64,000 bases of DNA from Edolisoma coerulescens (GCA_013397115.1 VWZW01001228.1:310001-374000), one strand, 5' to 3'. Counted from the first letter of the stretch, positions 21,502-36,100 are shown. Numbers and translations: made by a program. The notes: a model not told the origin generated them from the sequence alone.

Positions 21502-24500
21502 GTGAGCGGCGCCGCCGGGAGGCCTCGCCCGCGCCCGCACCGCGGCGGTTCGCCGGGCGTTTGGGATGCGCTGCCTCAAAATGTCTGCTCCCCCCGAGGA
21601 GGGGGCGAGGAGGGGAGGAGGAGGGGTCGCCGCGCCGGTGGGAGCCGCAGGGAGGGAGCCACTTTGAAGGATAAAGCATCCTCCGGAGAGGCTGCTGCGA
21701 GTCGCCCGCAGGCCGGGCTCCGCTGACCCGCCGCTGGCCCCGGTCCCTGAGGGTGGCGGGGACAGGCAGCCCCCGGCGGGTGGGCGCAGCGGCCCGGCCG
21801 CGGCCAGCGGGGTGCGACTGGCGGGAGAAGGGAACCCAGGGTTACGGAATGGCAGGGAGCCGAATGACCGCGCTTTCTGCCGGGGCAGATGCGTTTTCTT
21901 CAGTATCTGCACTGGAAAGGAGGGGGCGGGATCTGGGAAGAACTGAATAAATTAGTGGAATCGCATCTTTATTGTACTGGTTTATTCACATCTTATGCCT
22001 ATTCAGAAAGAGTCTTCCTGCATCCTTCCTTCCCCTTCCACCCCAAAAATGTTACAGGGAAAAAAGGAACAAAACTATTGCTGTAGGATCTAAGACATTT
22101 TCTAAAATGTTTCTTTTTGGTGGGTTCATGGCTGGATATGAGCTGATTACGTTGGCGTAAGGCAGCAGTTCTTCCTCAATGTCACTTTTGTTTATGTAAA
22201 AGAAACCATTTAAGTCAGGTTTTTACATATAGAATTCAATCGACTTCAGGCTTAATAACAGGGCTTAATTGCAGGGAAGCGAAGCGTTTCCTCATGGAGT
22301 TACGAGTTTGGAAGTGTTTCAGTGCCAGTGTTTGCCCGTTCCCGTGCGTTCGCACTGCGGGCGAAGGAGCTGTGTGTGGCTGAAGTTGAAGGCAGCTGTA
22401 GCTGTCACAGTGAGCACCTCTGCCTGGCAATAGGATCCTGAGGATGGGATCCTAGTGAGGTCTCTGCAGCTATTGCATCAGGAAGTACCTCGCCTTCTGG
22501 TTGTGTAAGAGAAAGACATGATGGTCTGTATCACTGATCAATGTACACTGGTTGAAGTTCATGTTTTTGTCACCTGTAAAAGGGGTGGATGCACGTATCT
22601 TTCCAAGGAACCTTATCTTAAAGCAGAGTGACCGAGTCTCTATCCTTGGCAGTGAGCACACAATGGAGGTAGCCCTGGGATCTCCAAGTTGAAGCATTAG
22701 CCAAATGTACTTTCATCTCTTTGTTTTGTCACATGTACTAGTGACCACAGTCGTGTATTTTCAGTTTTGGTGCTTTTAGTAGAAAACTCCTGACTCGTGA
22801 GCCACCTCCCAGCTGATGGCATACAGGGTTCGATTTGTATTATATGACCTACTGGGGTTTCAGCTACCTAAACTTTGAGTCATCTACAACTCTTCTATCT
22901 GAAAAGAAACTATTTTTAAAGCTGTGTTGGCTGGTAGGCTGTGCTTTCCCTGGTGTACCCAGACTTTCCAAATTGTCTTTTGCTGATTGTTTGCACCATT
23001 TCCCAGGGAGGTGCACAGGTATGTTCCTGGGGAGCGCTGCTCAAGGACAGCCTGAGTGTGGTGGGTTTGTGCAATGTTGTGCCTCGACTACAGGGCTCAT
23101 CTTCCATGGTCATTCAGTAGGTTTAGCTGAACTGCTCCAGCAACACTAAGCAGATTTCAAAGCTAAAGGAATCTCCTTCTTCATTTTTCAGTAAAAGAAA
23201 GTAATTTTGGCTCATCCAGGATATACGCATTTATAAAATGCAGTGCAGCTGTGAATAATTTCAAAGAGAAATTACCAAAAGTAGTAACTTTTGAAGCAAT
23301 GTCTTTCTAACTGGTTTAAACTAGGCAAGGTCCAGCAATATAGTTTGGACATACAACCATTTTTGGTAATGCCAGTTTGGGAGGCATTCTTGATACCTTA
23401 GGAGGGTTGGGATGTGATAGAGGAAGAAGTGGAGTAACAGAAATATGATGGGACTTAATATTGCCGCTGAGCAATGTTATATTTTTAGGGACTCGTGACA
23501 GGAGCTTTCTGCTATCAGCTGGGAGCTCAGCAGTGGGAAATGCTGGGGAGGAACAGGGAGTGCTGTGAGCCACAAATATAATGCAGCCGTGGAAAAATTA
23601 ACTGTGGTTTGACATGTAGCTGAGGAAACATTTCTGTTAAAGCTTGGGGAGTACTAATGCCACTGTAGGCAGGCAGTAGTGAGAACCCATCTAGAAATCT
23701 GTGTTTCAGGTTCCAAAAACCAAGCTACTAGGATTGAATTCATTGTTGAACGGGTGGGGAGAAAGAAGCTTGAGGGAACAGAAAGTCTTTTGTATCACAG
23801 GAAACCCACAAATGGCTATTCTTTCTAAAAACCTTCTTAAAACTCTTTGTAGAAATAAATGATCCTGTTCTTTCAGTATTATGTAGCTGTGATAGCTACA
23901 TCTTGCTGTCCTTGTGCTTAAAGAGCTTGTTGAGGTAAGTCACAAGGCATCAATGAAAGGTTGCTGTGACTTAAGCTGCTGCACAGATCATCCCCAGTTT
24001 AGCAAAAAAAAGTAATCAAGAACGTGCTTATCTCCAAACCCGTGAATCCCTTGGCAGCCAGTGTTCACAAAGCACCTTGTTCCCCCCAGGTCTGACTGAT
24101 AGAGCTGCCCTGGGGCTGGGCAGAGGAGCAGGAGAAGGGACAAGAGGAGCTCTGCTGCCGCTCTGGAGGCCCCAGGGCCTCTCCTGTGAAGAGAGAAGCA
24201 GTAGTTAGAAAATCCTCGAGGGATTTTCAGCTTTCAGATGGACTCGGTGATGATCTGCTGAGACACAGGCAGCTCACCGTGGTACATGGTGTGCTAAGGA
24301 GCTGCCTGAGTCAGCTCTGGCGTCATCTGGAGCTCCCTGACCTATGCCCTGCCTTCACTGGGGACAGCCCGGGACACTCCTCTGTGTGGAGGCTTTCCTT
24401 GCCCATGGCTTCAGCCCAAAATCTCTTTCCATAAAAACTCTCTTTAATTAAAAACAAAAAAAGGCACCAAAAAATCCTCATCTACTGCATCAGGCATGAA

Positions 24501-26253
24501 GTGAAATGTTTCAGTGTTACTTTGAAAGCAGGGCAAAGAACTGCCTTTCTAATTCTTCTTGTAGTGTTGATAGGTCTGTTCAGAAAATGAAATAAAATCA
24601 GCATTTATAGTTGTATAACATTTTGACATGCTTTTAGGGAAGAATATTTTGTTTTATAGTTCTTCTTCCACTGGATGGATGCTCAGGGCTTAAAATAAGT
24701 TTGGTAGATGAGAATTTTCCACCAAGCCAATGGTTCATTTTGCTTAGTTTTTTTTTCTTTTGCATGTATGATATTTTCTGGTACAGATTTTGGTTTTTTT
24801 TGTAGTTACTTGCTCCACAGCTGGCTTTTCAGATGGCTGATTTGGGGTTTTTAAGTGAACTAATTTTGAACAGTTAAAAGCTGTTTACCTATTGCTCAAC
24901 TTGGTAGTATATCCAGGCACAAAACAAAATTGCGTATAGATTATGATGTTGTCAAAACACTTGTGGCCCTTATCACAAAGCTCTCACAAGGATGGAGGGA
25001 AAAAAACCCCCTTTTTTTTTTTTCCAGGGACTCTTTTCCAGGCTCTTTCCAGGGACTTGAGGGAGGAAAGGAAGCTATCTAAGGATTTCATGGCATTTAA
25101 TAGTTGGAGAGGTCATAAAAGAAAACCGGGGTATTTGATGTGAAATGTCTTGAAAAGCATGAAAATTTCAGAATTGGTTTCAGTGCCCTGTTGAACTCTC
25201 CTAAAGTAGGGTGAAGGGAGCTTTTCTGTCGTGTTTAGGGCTGATGGAAAATAAGTTTCAGGTCACTTTCCTCTTCATGCCTGCCTCTTTCGGGTAAAGC
25301 CATTTTGAGACTATCAGCCTTGGAATTGCATGTGTGCTTAAATGAATTTGTTACAGTAAATGTTAAACATTGCATTTAACAGCCCTAATTGTTCATTAAA
25401 TTGTTTCTATCATATGTTTTGTCATACTATATGGACTTCATGTTCATATGTGGTATGAACTATATGTGCAGGGCATGTAGGTTTTCTGGCTGTAGCAGCT
25501 TTTGCCATTTGCTTGGGAGCATGTTAAAATTTGTAGGATCTTGTTTGAGCATCACAAACTACAGTTTAGAAAAATCCGGAATACATATTACTCAATTTAA
25601 AAGAAAATGAAATATATTTTATTGGGGAAGTAATTTAGTGCTCTGGAGGAAAGTAGGGAGAGAATTAGGGATGAGTGCTTTGTTCTGAATTGGAAGGACT
25701 GGTCTCCATGGAGGGTGCAGTTTGGAGGAAGAGAAGGTACAGTAAACCAGCCTGGGAACTGGGGCTTGAAGGACCGTGTTGGATGGTGCCTTCTCTGTCT
25801 TAAAACGTGAATATTGGTGTTGTGGTAGCCTGCTTGCTGTGTGAAAAGATTGATAGGATTTTTATAGGGTTTTTTCCACACATGAACAATAAATATTACC
25901 TCAAGACCGTGCTTATGATAAGGAGACATTCTAGTTATGGTGTCTTGTCTAGCAAACATATTTTACACTGTCTAGTTTTGGCCATTGTGTAAAGATTCAA
26001 TGTCTTGCTGTTCCATTCAGTGTATACTTGAAAACTGTAGAGAGCTTCATTACTTTACTTTTAAGATCAAATCCTTTATTTTAATGGCCAGCAAAGCAGA
26101 GAGTGGATGGTGGTCATGCTCACAGAAAATGCTGAATGGGGAAAATGCACATTTCTTCTACCTCATGCTGTTTCCTGACAAATATCCCGATATTGGTAAT
26201 TAATTTCCCTTCAATGAAATGTTGAAATCCAAACAGGGCATGCTGCAGTCTGG

Positions 26254-26577
26254 CTAGCTGTGCTTCTTATCTAGTAGGCTCTTATTTTTAGAAAGCTGAA
26301 AGACTTTGTCGTCCTTGTGTGTGCTTGGCACCTGCGCGCTCACGCCTTGCAGAGCCGCCCCACCGCCTGCGCCGTTCTCCTTCGCGCTTCCTCCTTGCCA
26401 AGTCTGTGCGCAAATAGCGCTGCCAGGAAACTTGGTGGCATTACTACAACGATACAACTTCTTGTGTGCAGGGCTTTTCTGAAAATAGGCAACTAGATTT
26501 TTTCCTGGTTTGCTGGAAATAGACGGAGAAGTTTCCCTTTGCTGAGGAATATCTGAACAGCTGCGATTCCTGTTCAT
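26254..26577 (-). other. isolated CpG-rich patch with a 107-codon minus-strand open frame
   Basis: An ATG at 26577 opens 107 codons ending at 26254. The middle (about 26328-26430) is dense in CpG, unlike its AT-rich surroundings. Just before the ATG the plus strand reads TGACTTACTCAACTGACGCA, which contains AP-1/CRE-like half sites. The protein is Ser/Lys/Gly-rich and unrecognised. It may be a small antisense transcript start, a decayed island, or chance. Confidence 0.25.
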
Positions 26578-28059
26578 GACTTACTCAACTGACGCAAATG
26601 AAAAGCAGGCTACGGAAGTTTTGCTTTTCGTTTTTAGGCACAGTCCAGATTTGCACAAAGCAGTTTTGGAGGGATTGTCCAGGTGGATGAGAATGGTGCA
26701 AGTAGAGGCAGAGGTGGCTTATGCTGTTTGAGTTAACAAAACTTAACTTGCTCCTCAGAAGCAGTTGAGGTAGATTGCTTAGGATTTCTCATCTTTGCAG
26801 GGCTTGTGAGAAGGATGGAATTCAAGTGTTTCTCCAGTCCCCCTTAAGAAGTGATGCTCAAATGCAGCACTAAATCTTCTGACATTATAGCTGGAAAAAA
26901 CCCAGTCTCATGGATTAGGGATTGGGTGGAGTAGCTGGCTTGTTGAAGTAACTGTCATTTTTTGTGAACTGTCATAATAGTGAAATACTGCGTATTCATT
27001 TAGCAAACCTGTTAGATAAAAATCTAAGCTAGGTTAATATTTTGTTCATGTGAAACCAAATCTTATTCTGCATAAATAAAGTGTTGCTTTTCTAGTTAAA
27101 GGGGTACGGAGATAATCCTTGCTTTTGGGAAACCAAAATTGGATGCTGAAACAGAAATAATGTTTCTGCTCTCTTCTACACCTTTAAAGGTGGTGGTGCC
27201 ATGGATAGTTGCTGTAATGGTTCATTCTGCACCTTTTTTTTTTTTTTTCTATTGGAGAAAACCAGAATTCCATTGTAATACCACAAAGATTTTAATTTTA
27301 TTAAAAAAAAAATCTGAATTATGCATTAAAGACTTAGTTCCTATAGGAGGATTTCTGCAACCAAAGGAAACAGTGCTTTTTATAAAGAACTGTCAATATT
27401 ATTGACGAGTATGATCTCCAGTTACAATAACCTTTAATAAGGAGTAACTCTCTCGCTTGCTTGGATAACAGACCGTTTGTGGAATTGCTGATGGCTGTGA
27501 CATATTGCTATGTTTTGGCAATAGCACTTTCATTCTCTATCTGTAAATATGCCAGAGAAATGCTGGATTTAAATGCTGGTGTGATTATTCTTTTATACAT
27601 TTGCCTTCATCTAAGTTTTTTATACTGTATTCCTTTGAAAATAAGGTACTGATTGGGTCAGAAAAACATCATTATTCCTATCAATAGCACTGACTCACTA
27701 ATGCTAAACCAAAGAGAATTTCTTGTACTTTGCTTGCCAGATAAGCTGCTGTTTTGATTTCCACTTAGAAAGACTAAAGCCTCTTGCACGCTCGGAGGCT
27801 GCTTGGCTGCCAGTGGCTGTTGCAGCAGCAGAGGAGAAGGTGTGATAGTGTGCGTGAGGGGGCTTTTTCAGTGACAATCCCAGGAACTGCTCCGTTAATA
27901 TTGCAGGAGGCAGCCCTTTTCCTTCTCACAGTGTAAACTGCAGTGGTAATCAAAGCAATGCCAGGCAGAATGGCTGAGCTGCTGTCCTTTATAAGAACGA
28001 CCTAAATCCAGCCCTAATCTTGTTCCTGCACATCAGCCTGAAGTCACTGCTGGCCCCAT

Positions 28060-28360
28060 CCTGGCGGCTTAGTGGTGCAGTGGCTGTGGCGAGACAGGGT
28101 CCCCGGGCCTGCAGCCGCCTGCCCGGGGCCCAGAGCTCTGAGAGACAAACGTGGCGCATCCCAGGGAGCACGGCCGTGCCGGACCGGGCTCGGCATGGCT
28201 GTGTGTCAGCAGGGAGGGTACGGACGTGGTGGGTGTGAGCCCGAGGTCAAGGTCCTTGCCGCCAGGGGAGAGGCTCCCGTGTCAGTGTCCAGCTCCGCCC
28301 TGGTCCCCAGGGTGCTGGAGGGTGGTGGCATCTGGGGGAGGGCGATACCCCCCGCTCTGC
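28060..28360. other. intronic CpG-rich patch
   Basis: About 300 bp with elevated CpG (CCCCGGGCC, GCCCGGGGCC, CACGGCCGTGCCGG). Several overlapping plus-strand frames of 72-103 codons exist, as expected in GC-rich DNA with few stops. No recognised protein. Confidence 0.4.
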
Positions 28361-31300
28361 AAACGGAAGGGCACTACCCATAAAGATGTCAGAATTGCTC
28401 AGGGCAGTGCGTGACTGTAGTATTGATTTCTCTGCTCAGCTGTTTTCCCGTGTCCTCGCCAGAGCCATTTCCCAGTGCTGCAGGAGCTGTGCCAGTGCCC
28501 TGACACCCTTCCCACAGCTCGCCTGTGCCAATGCAGAGTTCCACGTAGGAATAACTCCAAAACGAGCTGCTTCAGGGGAGGCTGAGCTGCACATAAGCGA
28601 GCAGGGCAAGGGTGTCAGGACTCTCTTGCCTGCCTTCTTTCACCCACTTGTCATGGACTAATCAAGTTGTCCTTAATGCCAGCTCGTCCCTAAAACGTGC
28701 TGGCAAGTGTACAGCCCGCAAAGCCTCTGCGTGGGCTGGCGCTGGATACGTGGCTGGCACACTGCTCCTGCTGCAGTTCTGGTCTGTTGCAATGAGGGCT
28801 GGAGTCAAGGAGAAATGTGAATGAAGGGGAAAAAAACAAACAGTGCGTGCACTTTGATGCAGTTAATGCTGTGGTCTTTGGCTGGTGCTGTTTGAGACCA
28901 AGTAGGACCACTGACATATGTGGAAAGAACATTACAAGTAGCTTGTTCAGCCACCTCTGGTGTGCGTGGAGAGGAACTGTATGGAATATGTGAACCTACA
29001 TATAGTTCATGAGTGTAAATAGCCCCCAATATTTTTTTTCTTCTCTTTTTTTTTTTTCATTATCTACCTCTTAACCAGCAAATAGCAAAAATATATACAG
29101 TAGGGAAAATTGCATTGAGGAAAAACAATTTTGGTTAGGAAACAGTAAGCCTTCACTGTGGTGTTTTGATCACATTAGCCATATTGATAATCCCAAAAGT
29201 AATTAGGGAAGAAATGGTGATGGGTCATCATAGTAAAAGAAACATACTGAGGAGATGACTAATGTGTGACAGACTGCTGAGGTGTCAGATACAGGCATGG
29301 CTGGAAGAAACTTCTGTTACATTACCAGTATGAAAATATAAACAGCTCCATTTGTGCTTCTTGCTTGGAGTCAAAGATAATTTTTACTCAGCTGTCTGAT
29401 CATTGTATTTCAGCTGAGGGTTCTCTCATTAGGGTGTCCTAGGCTTGGTGGAGGTGCCTGGCTGAAAATGTGAAGCCATTCTCCTTCAAGGTGTCAGGTT
29501 TTGCTTCTACCTCCATACCTACCCAAGCCATGAAAAATAACATCAAAACATCCAGGAAGATGCTTAAAGAGTGAAATGGAAAGAGTATTCCCATGCTAAC
29601 ACATACTCCCTGGTTTGAAGGACTTTGCCAGATCTCAGTGACCTGCTTCAAGTGACAGTATAAAAATTAACTCTTATTACAATATGATATTGGAGTGAGG
29701 GGTCTGGTGTTGGTGGATCTGTAAAGAAAACTTGTTCTCTCACTGGAGAACAACCTTGACAATTTCATACAAACATGTCAGCTCTTCTTGGTTTGTGTTT
29801 GGAGGCAATGTTAAATATGTCAGTCTTGTGGAGTGAGCACCCCCCTCAACCTGAAGCATGAATTTGACTTTGCTTTACAGTCATTTTAATAATCAAATTG
29901 CAATAATAATTCTGGGATCTAGTAGCACCTAAAAGAAACCTAGCAAACTTCATATCAAGCTTTATACAGAGTCAGATCCTGCTTTGAATCTGTGTGAGTG
30001 GAAGTTGCACAGCCTGAAAGCCAGAAGAATCCTCTGTCTACCCCCTTCTTGGTATTCTCTTGTCATGTTAAAGACTAATATGTGGAAGGGTAAGGGGGCT
30101 TACTCTGAAACACCATTCTGTGTAAACAATGACAGGATTAAACAAAAAAAAAAGCCAAGCTCAACTGTCATGGGTGTGTAGTGGCTGCTGCTTTTCACGG
30201 ATGACTGAAATTATTTGTATAAATTTGCATTTTCCCCTCAGCATCTCTATAAACCTCTGCTCATTTCCATGCAGAGCTATTTTCACGTACAAGCGGATTG
30301 GCATGCGGTGGCACGAGATGTGGTGCCATGTCACCTGTGGCAGCAGGAACTAGAGTTACGAGGGAAAATCAAGGAGGGAAAATCACCACCTTTGCTCCTT
30401 AAAAGAGGCTGCGCAGGTGTTAAGAGGTGCTTCAGGTCCCTTTTGACTGAAAGACAAGAGGGCTGAGCTCTTCGTAGTGAAATTATGAAACCCAGCACTC
30501 GCTTATCTGGTAATTCCTCAATGAAATATTGATCAGGTGGGCCAAGCAACCTGCTTTGGACTGACCAATGTTTGGGATGCAGCTGGAGCCTGCTGGGAGA
30601 GGATGCTGCTGTCATGGTCCAAATAGGTATTGCTTACACTGACTTCAGGTGTCTGACAGGTTCTGCAATCCATGTCCTCACTGACCTGGAGCCTGCCTGG
30701 AGGGTCCAAATCACTTGTTTAAGGGCCCCCCTCTCCTGCTCTTTCTCCAGATTGCTGCTGAGATTAATCCAGTCAGATGGTGTAAATACCTTCTGCTGGG
30801 CCCTCTGGTCTCCCCTGAGATGCTCAGGAAAGAGAACTGAGATTTGTTGTTTTAAATTCAAATTATGAAGTATTTGAGCAAAGAATGCAATATGCAATTG
30901 AATAAATATTTGGCTTTTCATTGTTGAGGGAGGGGAGGATTTGCTGATGAGTTAGTTATTCACATAATACTATTTTTGCATCAGCATTCCCACTTGGTAT
31001 TCTTGTTTGTTTTATGCTGTGCAATACTCTGACATGAATTTAAAATGAAGAACAATTTTATGCTTAAATACAAAACACCGGTTCTATTAACACAGACTTT
31101 CTCTCAGCTGTGATGCTGGCTGGTGTGGAAGAGATAAAGGGCTGCTGCACTGTTTCTAGAATGGGACTTTTTTTGTAATGTAGATGTTGTGCTTTCTCAC
31201 TTTGTTTATTCTTCCAATATAACTATATGAAAATACACAGCACCAAGTATTTGAGGAAGAATCCCCACTTTTTGTTTAAAAAAAAAGCCAAAACAAAACA

Positions 31301-33115
31301 AATGAATCCAAACAAAACAGACAAAACCACTGAGAACACCCAACCCCCTAATATTTTGTGAGGTTATGAAGATTAAATGCTGGTCATGACTCACAGTGCT
31401 TGAAAACTGCCAGGTGCTTTGTAAAAATGACTGATGGTAGATGTGTGCAAAGCTGTGAAGGGTGTATTCTGCTGTACATTGTGCCTTGTAAACACTGCAG
31501 GAATATCAAGGAAGAATGGTATTACAGTGTCTTAAATGCACCCCTTTTGGGGTTGTCAGCCTTTCTCTGTAACTACTATTGCTATGAATCTATTAAGGGA
31601 GAACATTTATCTCTGGAGATCAGGATAGGAACTATTCAGCATGGATGGGTTAGGTGTTTAGCCTTTTCCTCAGATGATGCTGTTCAAGATAGGTTTCTCT
31701 TACAAAATATTTGCAAATATGTTGACTCTTTCTGGTGTTAGCAAGTGTGATAGCAGATGTTGTTTGACTCTCTTAATTCAAGCAGGGATGTGTAGTCTAG
31801 TGTTTCTATCTCAAATTGGGGAATGACTAAGAATCAAAGAATCCTAGTGTAGGGAATGCTATTAAGTAATCATTTTTTTCCTGTAAAATATGAACATCTG
31901 CATAGGGTGAGGCAGCTGTAGCCATGGTGTGCTGTTGCACTTAGCAAAAGGGGAATGGTGATGGGGGGGATGTTAACTTTCACAATAGCAGTTCTGGGTA
32001 ATAACTTAATGTCACTTCTATGCCCGTGTCTTTGTTTTCTCTCTACTTGGAGCTGTCCACAGGGTAGTGAGCTGAGTGGGGAAAGAAAGAACCCCGTTGA
32101 AATTTGCTCAGCCTAACACACTGTTAAAAAAAAAAACAACCAAAAAAAAAAATCCCTCTAGCTTAATGTGGGCTGAACTTCCCATGAAAACTCTGCTTTA
32201 ATGAGCTCAGACCGCTCAGCCCTGCTTTGTCCCTGTCAGCAGGTGAGAAAGAGCTGAGGTCCCTGGCGCGGGTGCCCTGGCTGTGACCCAGGAGCTCGGG
32301 GCCCCGATTAGTTCAGCTCTTGTGCTTTCGGCGGGAATAAGAATGACAAAACATCTCTTCTGGGGGCCTGGATGTATTCCTGCTCCTCGCCCGCAGGTCT
32401 GTGCTAGTGCTGGAAGAGCCATTTGCCCAGGAGCCAGGGAAAAAAGGCACAAATTTAGGTCTGTCCCAGAGAATTGCTCAGAGCAGCCATCGCAGTGAGT
32501 GTCCAAGATATACATCACATGTGATGGTGATAACGATCTGAAAGCTATTTGCAATTCAAAATCTGTATTGGGTTTCAGTTATTGGTTAATATTTTGTCAG
32601 CACTTTGTGCCACTGACTTCTGTGTCCCAGTGTTGCTTGTGATGCACTGAATAACTCAAAAGGGAAGCTGACGCTAAGCAGGAGACCATCTGTGTTGTTA
32701 ATAGTGTAGTTATTACACTCAAAACTCAGCTTGAGTGATTGATAACGTGATCACACTAGGCTTGTTTCCTTTTCATAAAAAAAAAAAGAAAAGTCAAAAT
32801 ACCAACCCCCCAAACCAATCCTATCCTTATCTACCAACTTCTGAGCACACAGGTCAATTTAATTTTGTCAGAGATGGAATGGTGAAGTCCCTCCAGCTAG
32901 AGCAGAGATCCTAATTAACCTTCCAATAGTACAAAGGCTGCAGGAAAAGCAAGAGCACTTTCTAAAGCAAGGGAAGGCCCCTCCACGTGGGTATCCTGGC
33001 AGGCTAATTGGCAGCCCCAGAGCCGGGATCCGAGCAGGGATCCAAGCAGAGCATGCATTGCCTCCTGCCCATCTGGCGGGGTGAGGAGTGAAGGCAGCTC
33101 CTGGTACTGGGGGGG

Positions 33116-33131
33116 GAAGGAAGGAAGGAAG
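33116..33131. repeat. (GGAA)4 microsatellite after a G run
   Basis: A G8-type run is followed by four GGAA units. Confidence 0.75.
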
Positions 33132-36100
33132 ATCAGAGCTAACGGGCCTGTGTGAGCAAAAGGAGCTGCAGATGAGAGGACCATGATTTCTGTCCTGGCA
33201 TCCTGTTGCATAATTCCTAGTGCTGTTCACCCATACCTGTGAAACCCTACAGCTGTGTTAATGCCGTCATTCTTAGTCTTTCTTGCTCAGTTTCAGCTCC
33301 TAGAGTGTGATAACAGGCAGTGGGAACAAAGCTATGTTTGGCAATAAATAGCAGTTCTAAGATGGTTGTTTGCAGGGTCCAAGTCCTTCCTCAAGCTCAA
33401 TGAAAGGATGTAGGAGCTTGACTGTGTTGGTACTATTGCATCCAGACTTGTGTCTATGGAAAAACACTTCTGTATTTTTTCTAAATGCACTGACTATGAG
33501 ATACAGAAGCAGAATATGCTGAGGAAGAGAGTTCTTTACTATCTTTTTCTTTCCTTATCTTCCCCCTTCCTACATTCAAGAACAAACCAGCTCATCCCCA
33601 TGCTTTATTGTTCTAAAATGCTATTTTGACCTTTCTGATGATATTGTTAAGAACCAAGATCTGTAGTCTGATGTATTAAAGTGCTAATGATGCATTAGGA
33701 GTCATAAAACTGTATTAAATGCATTAAATTTTGAGTAACTCCAGTAAAAGGCACTGCAAGGGATGGCTAATCACTTCGCATTTATGAGTTGTCTTGGAAG
33801 TAAATGGCATTATCCAGCTGAATCTGCCCACTGAAATAGCCTAGAAGGAGATGGCATTGCCTTGCAGTGGGAGGTTGGCTATCCGTGCTTGATTAATCTG
33901 CTCACACCAAAGTGGCACCGCTCCCTGCTTCCAGCAAGCTTGTAATAGATGAATGCATTAATGAGCCCCTGGGTAACCGAGACAACACTCGGGGCCAGGG
34001 GGTATGGAGAAGGATAAACATTGCTGACTCAGTTTCTCTTTCTTATATTACATATTTTTTCCAAACAGTGCTTAAGTGATTCCATGTTAAAGTGAGAGTA
34101 TTAAAGTGCCTTTCTGCATAACTAACAGTAGCAGAGCTGTTTGTGTGGGTTTGACTGGCTGGATTACTTAGACCTTTTTGTTTCCCTGAACTTTCTTTAC
34201 CTGAAAAATGTTATGATCTTCAGATGTGAAAGACTGACTCTTGGTTAGCTGTTGCTAGACCATGCTGAGTCTTTGTAGTTTAGAGGGAGGCTGGGATCAA
34301 ACCTCCCTCGGGGCCAGCCAAGTGATCCACTGAGCCATCGTCATCTTTTGTGTGTATTCAATTAACTGGTTGGTAAAAGTGCGTAGAGGCCTCTGAGGGC
34401 TGATGACGATATGTGGTCCAGAAAGTTTGGAAATTATTCTAGCTTTAAGAGAAACAGTTTCAGGAGACTACTTAGCTTTTGCGGGCTCAATTATCTTTAA
34501 TTTTCACCATCTGAATAGGTTTAATAAGAAAGGAATTGCAGTTAAATTTAAGCAGACTTTTGCATTCAGGAATTAAATTTCTGTTTTTCTTTCTTGTAGT
34601 GGCTTACTGACAATTGTCTTGCTAATGCATTTAAATTCTACTCCTTAAAAATGTATTAACTGGTTTATTTGTAGGAGGTCATCAGTTTCACAATATTGTA
34701 TAAAACTGAAACCAAATCCTCCTGTCTGCAGCTGCAGTGTTAAATAGAGCATCATTGTCATGTGGTGAGCATGGCTGTCAAAACACTTCGGTCAAAGTGG
34801 GTAACATGAACAGTTCTCCTACATTAAATATTTATAGAAGAAAATGCAAACTCAGAGGGCTGCCAGCAGACAGACATACTGTTTAAATACATTGTGGTGG
34901 CGGGGGCACGAATCTTCGTGCTGCAGCTTTAGGAAGAAGACAGCGACCTGTTTCTCCTTGCTCATGGGCTCTACGGTGTGCTTTTTCTGCATGTGAACAT
35001 ATATGAAAAAGAACTGGAAATTTAAAGCTTCAAAAGGAAAACAATAGCTCTGCACAAGTGATTTGCCTGCCAGTGTCCCCCCAAACGGTCTGTTCTGCTA
35101 CAGCAGCCACAGAAGAGTGCAGCACAAGCCTCTCTTGCGTGCGTGGCCTCAAGGGCCAGCACGTCTTTATTTCGGGTCCTCTGGTGCAAACAGGTGGTGA
35201 ACTACAAGTGGCGAGATGCTGAGGAGAAAACCATGTAATTAAATCTGGCACTGTAGTATAATAAATCTCCGTTGTATTCTTTAGCTTTCTAGACGCCTTT
35301 CGAGCAAGACACAATGGCTGTGATTAATGACTGTTGTATTGTCTTAAATAATAAGCTTGAGCCTTTGGATAGGTGACATAATTTAGCCATAATGAGCGTC
35401 AGCCTCATGTGTTTGATCTCAATGGTTTGAATTTCAGTGTCGTTGTTGCCATGTCCTTGAGAGATTGTTTTATGCTGAAGAAAACCAGTAAAGGAGGGGG
35501 GTGGGGAGCAATTTTTATGAGGGTGTGAAGAAGCCGACCAAACTGTTGCTCTGAGGACACTGACTTTCTTGTTGTCTCTTGTTTTTAGATATGTCAGATG
35601 AAAGCGATTTGAATTGTTCATAAACTGGACCCACTGCTATTGAGAGAGATCTTTTCTTTGATAAAAGTGTTCCTTGCTGGGAGGTGTCTGCTCAGAGTAC
35701 CAGTGATGGGTATTTCCTTTTGTGTGTCAAGATGCACCAAATAGCCATAGCAGGGAAAAGGCTTTTCCATCCTTTCCACGCCATCGCCTTGTCCGTCACC
35801 ACCTCAGCAGGCTTCTCTGTTGTTTTCTCCCTTGACTGAAGGCAGCAGTTCTTTGATATGAGCTCCTCTTTCTTCGCATTGCCTGGATTCAGCTGGCAGA
35901 CAAGAAAAAACATTGTGTTCTCTTCCCTGCAGTACCTGTGAAGAGCTTTCCCCATCTCTGTGCTGTGTATCTGCACAGCACTTCGGCAGAGCTGGGAAGG
36001 GAGGGCTGAGAAACTACAAAGCACATCAGACCTAATTATTCAGCCAGCATAAGGGCCTTTCTTTCCTGCTCGGGATATCCACTTTTGCCTGTGTGGGTAG

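Larger units (their letters stand above)
20880..21850 (+). promoter_or_regulatory. DENND5B: DENND5B CpG island and promoter
   Basis: The island is very GC-rich and spans the first coding exon. GC boxes of the GGGGCGGGG type lie near 21123-21133, 21207-21222 and 21321-21332. A TTTAAA element is at 21345-21350, 40 bases before the start codon, and a 16-bp AT palindrome at 21171-21186. A single unresolved base (N) is at 21385. The transcription start cannot be fixed from sequence alone. Confidence 0.85.

Noticed and set aside
31831..31860. AGAATCAAAGAATCCTAGTG resembling a CR1 terminal repeat
   Set aside because: The diagnostic GGAAGGGACCT block does not follow, so the match is too short.
35589..35623. 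Acceptor-like tctcttgtttttag followed by a short in-frame tail (DMSDESDLNCS)
   Set aside because: Eleven codons before a stop are too few to distinguish from chance, and there is no nearby polyadenylation signal.
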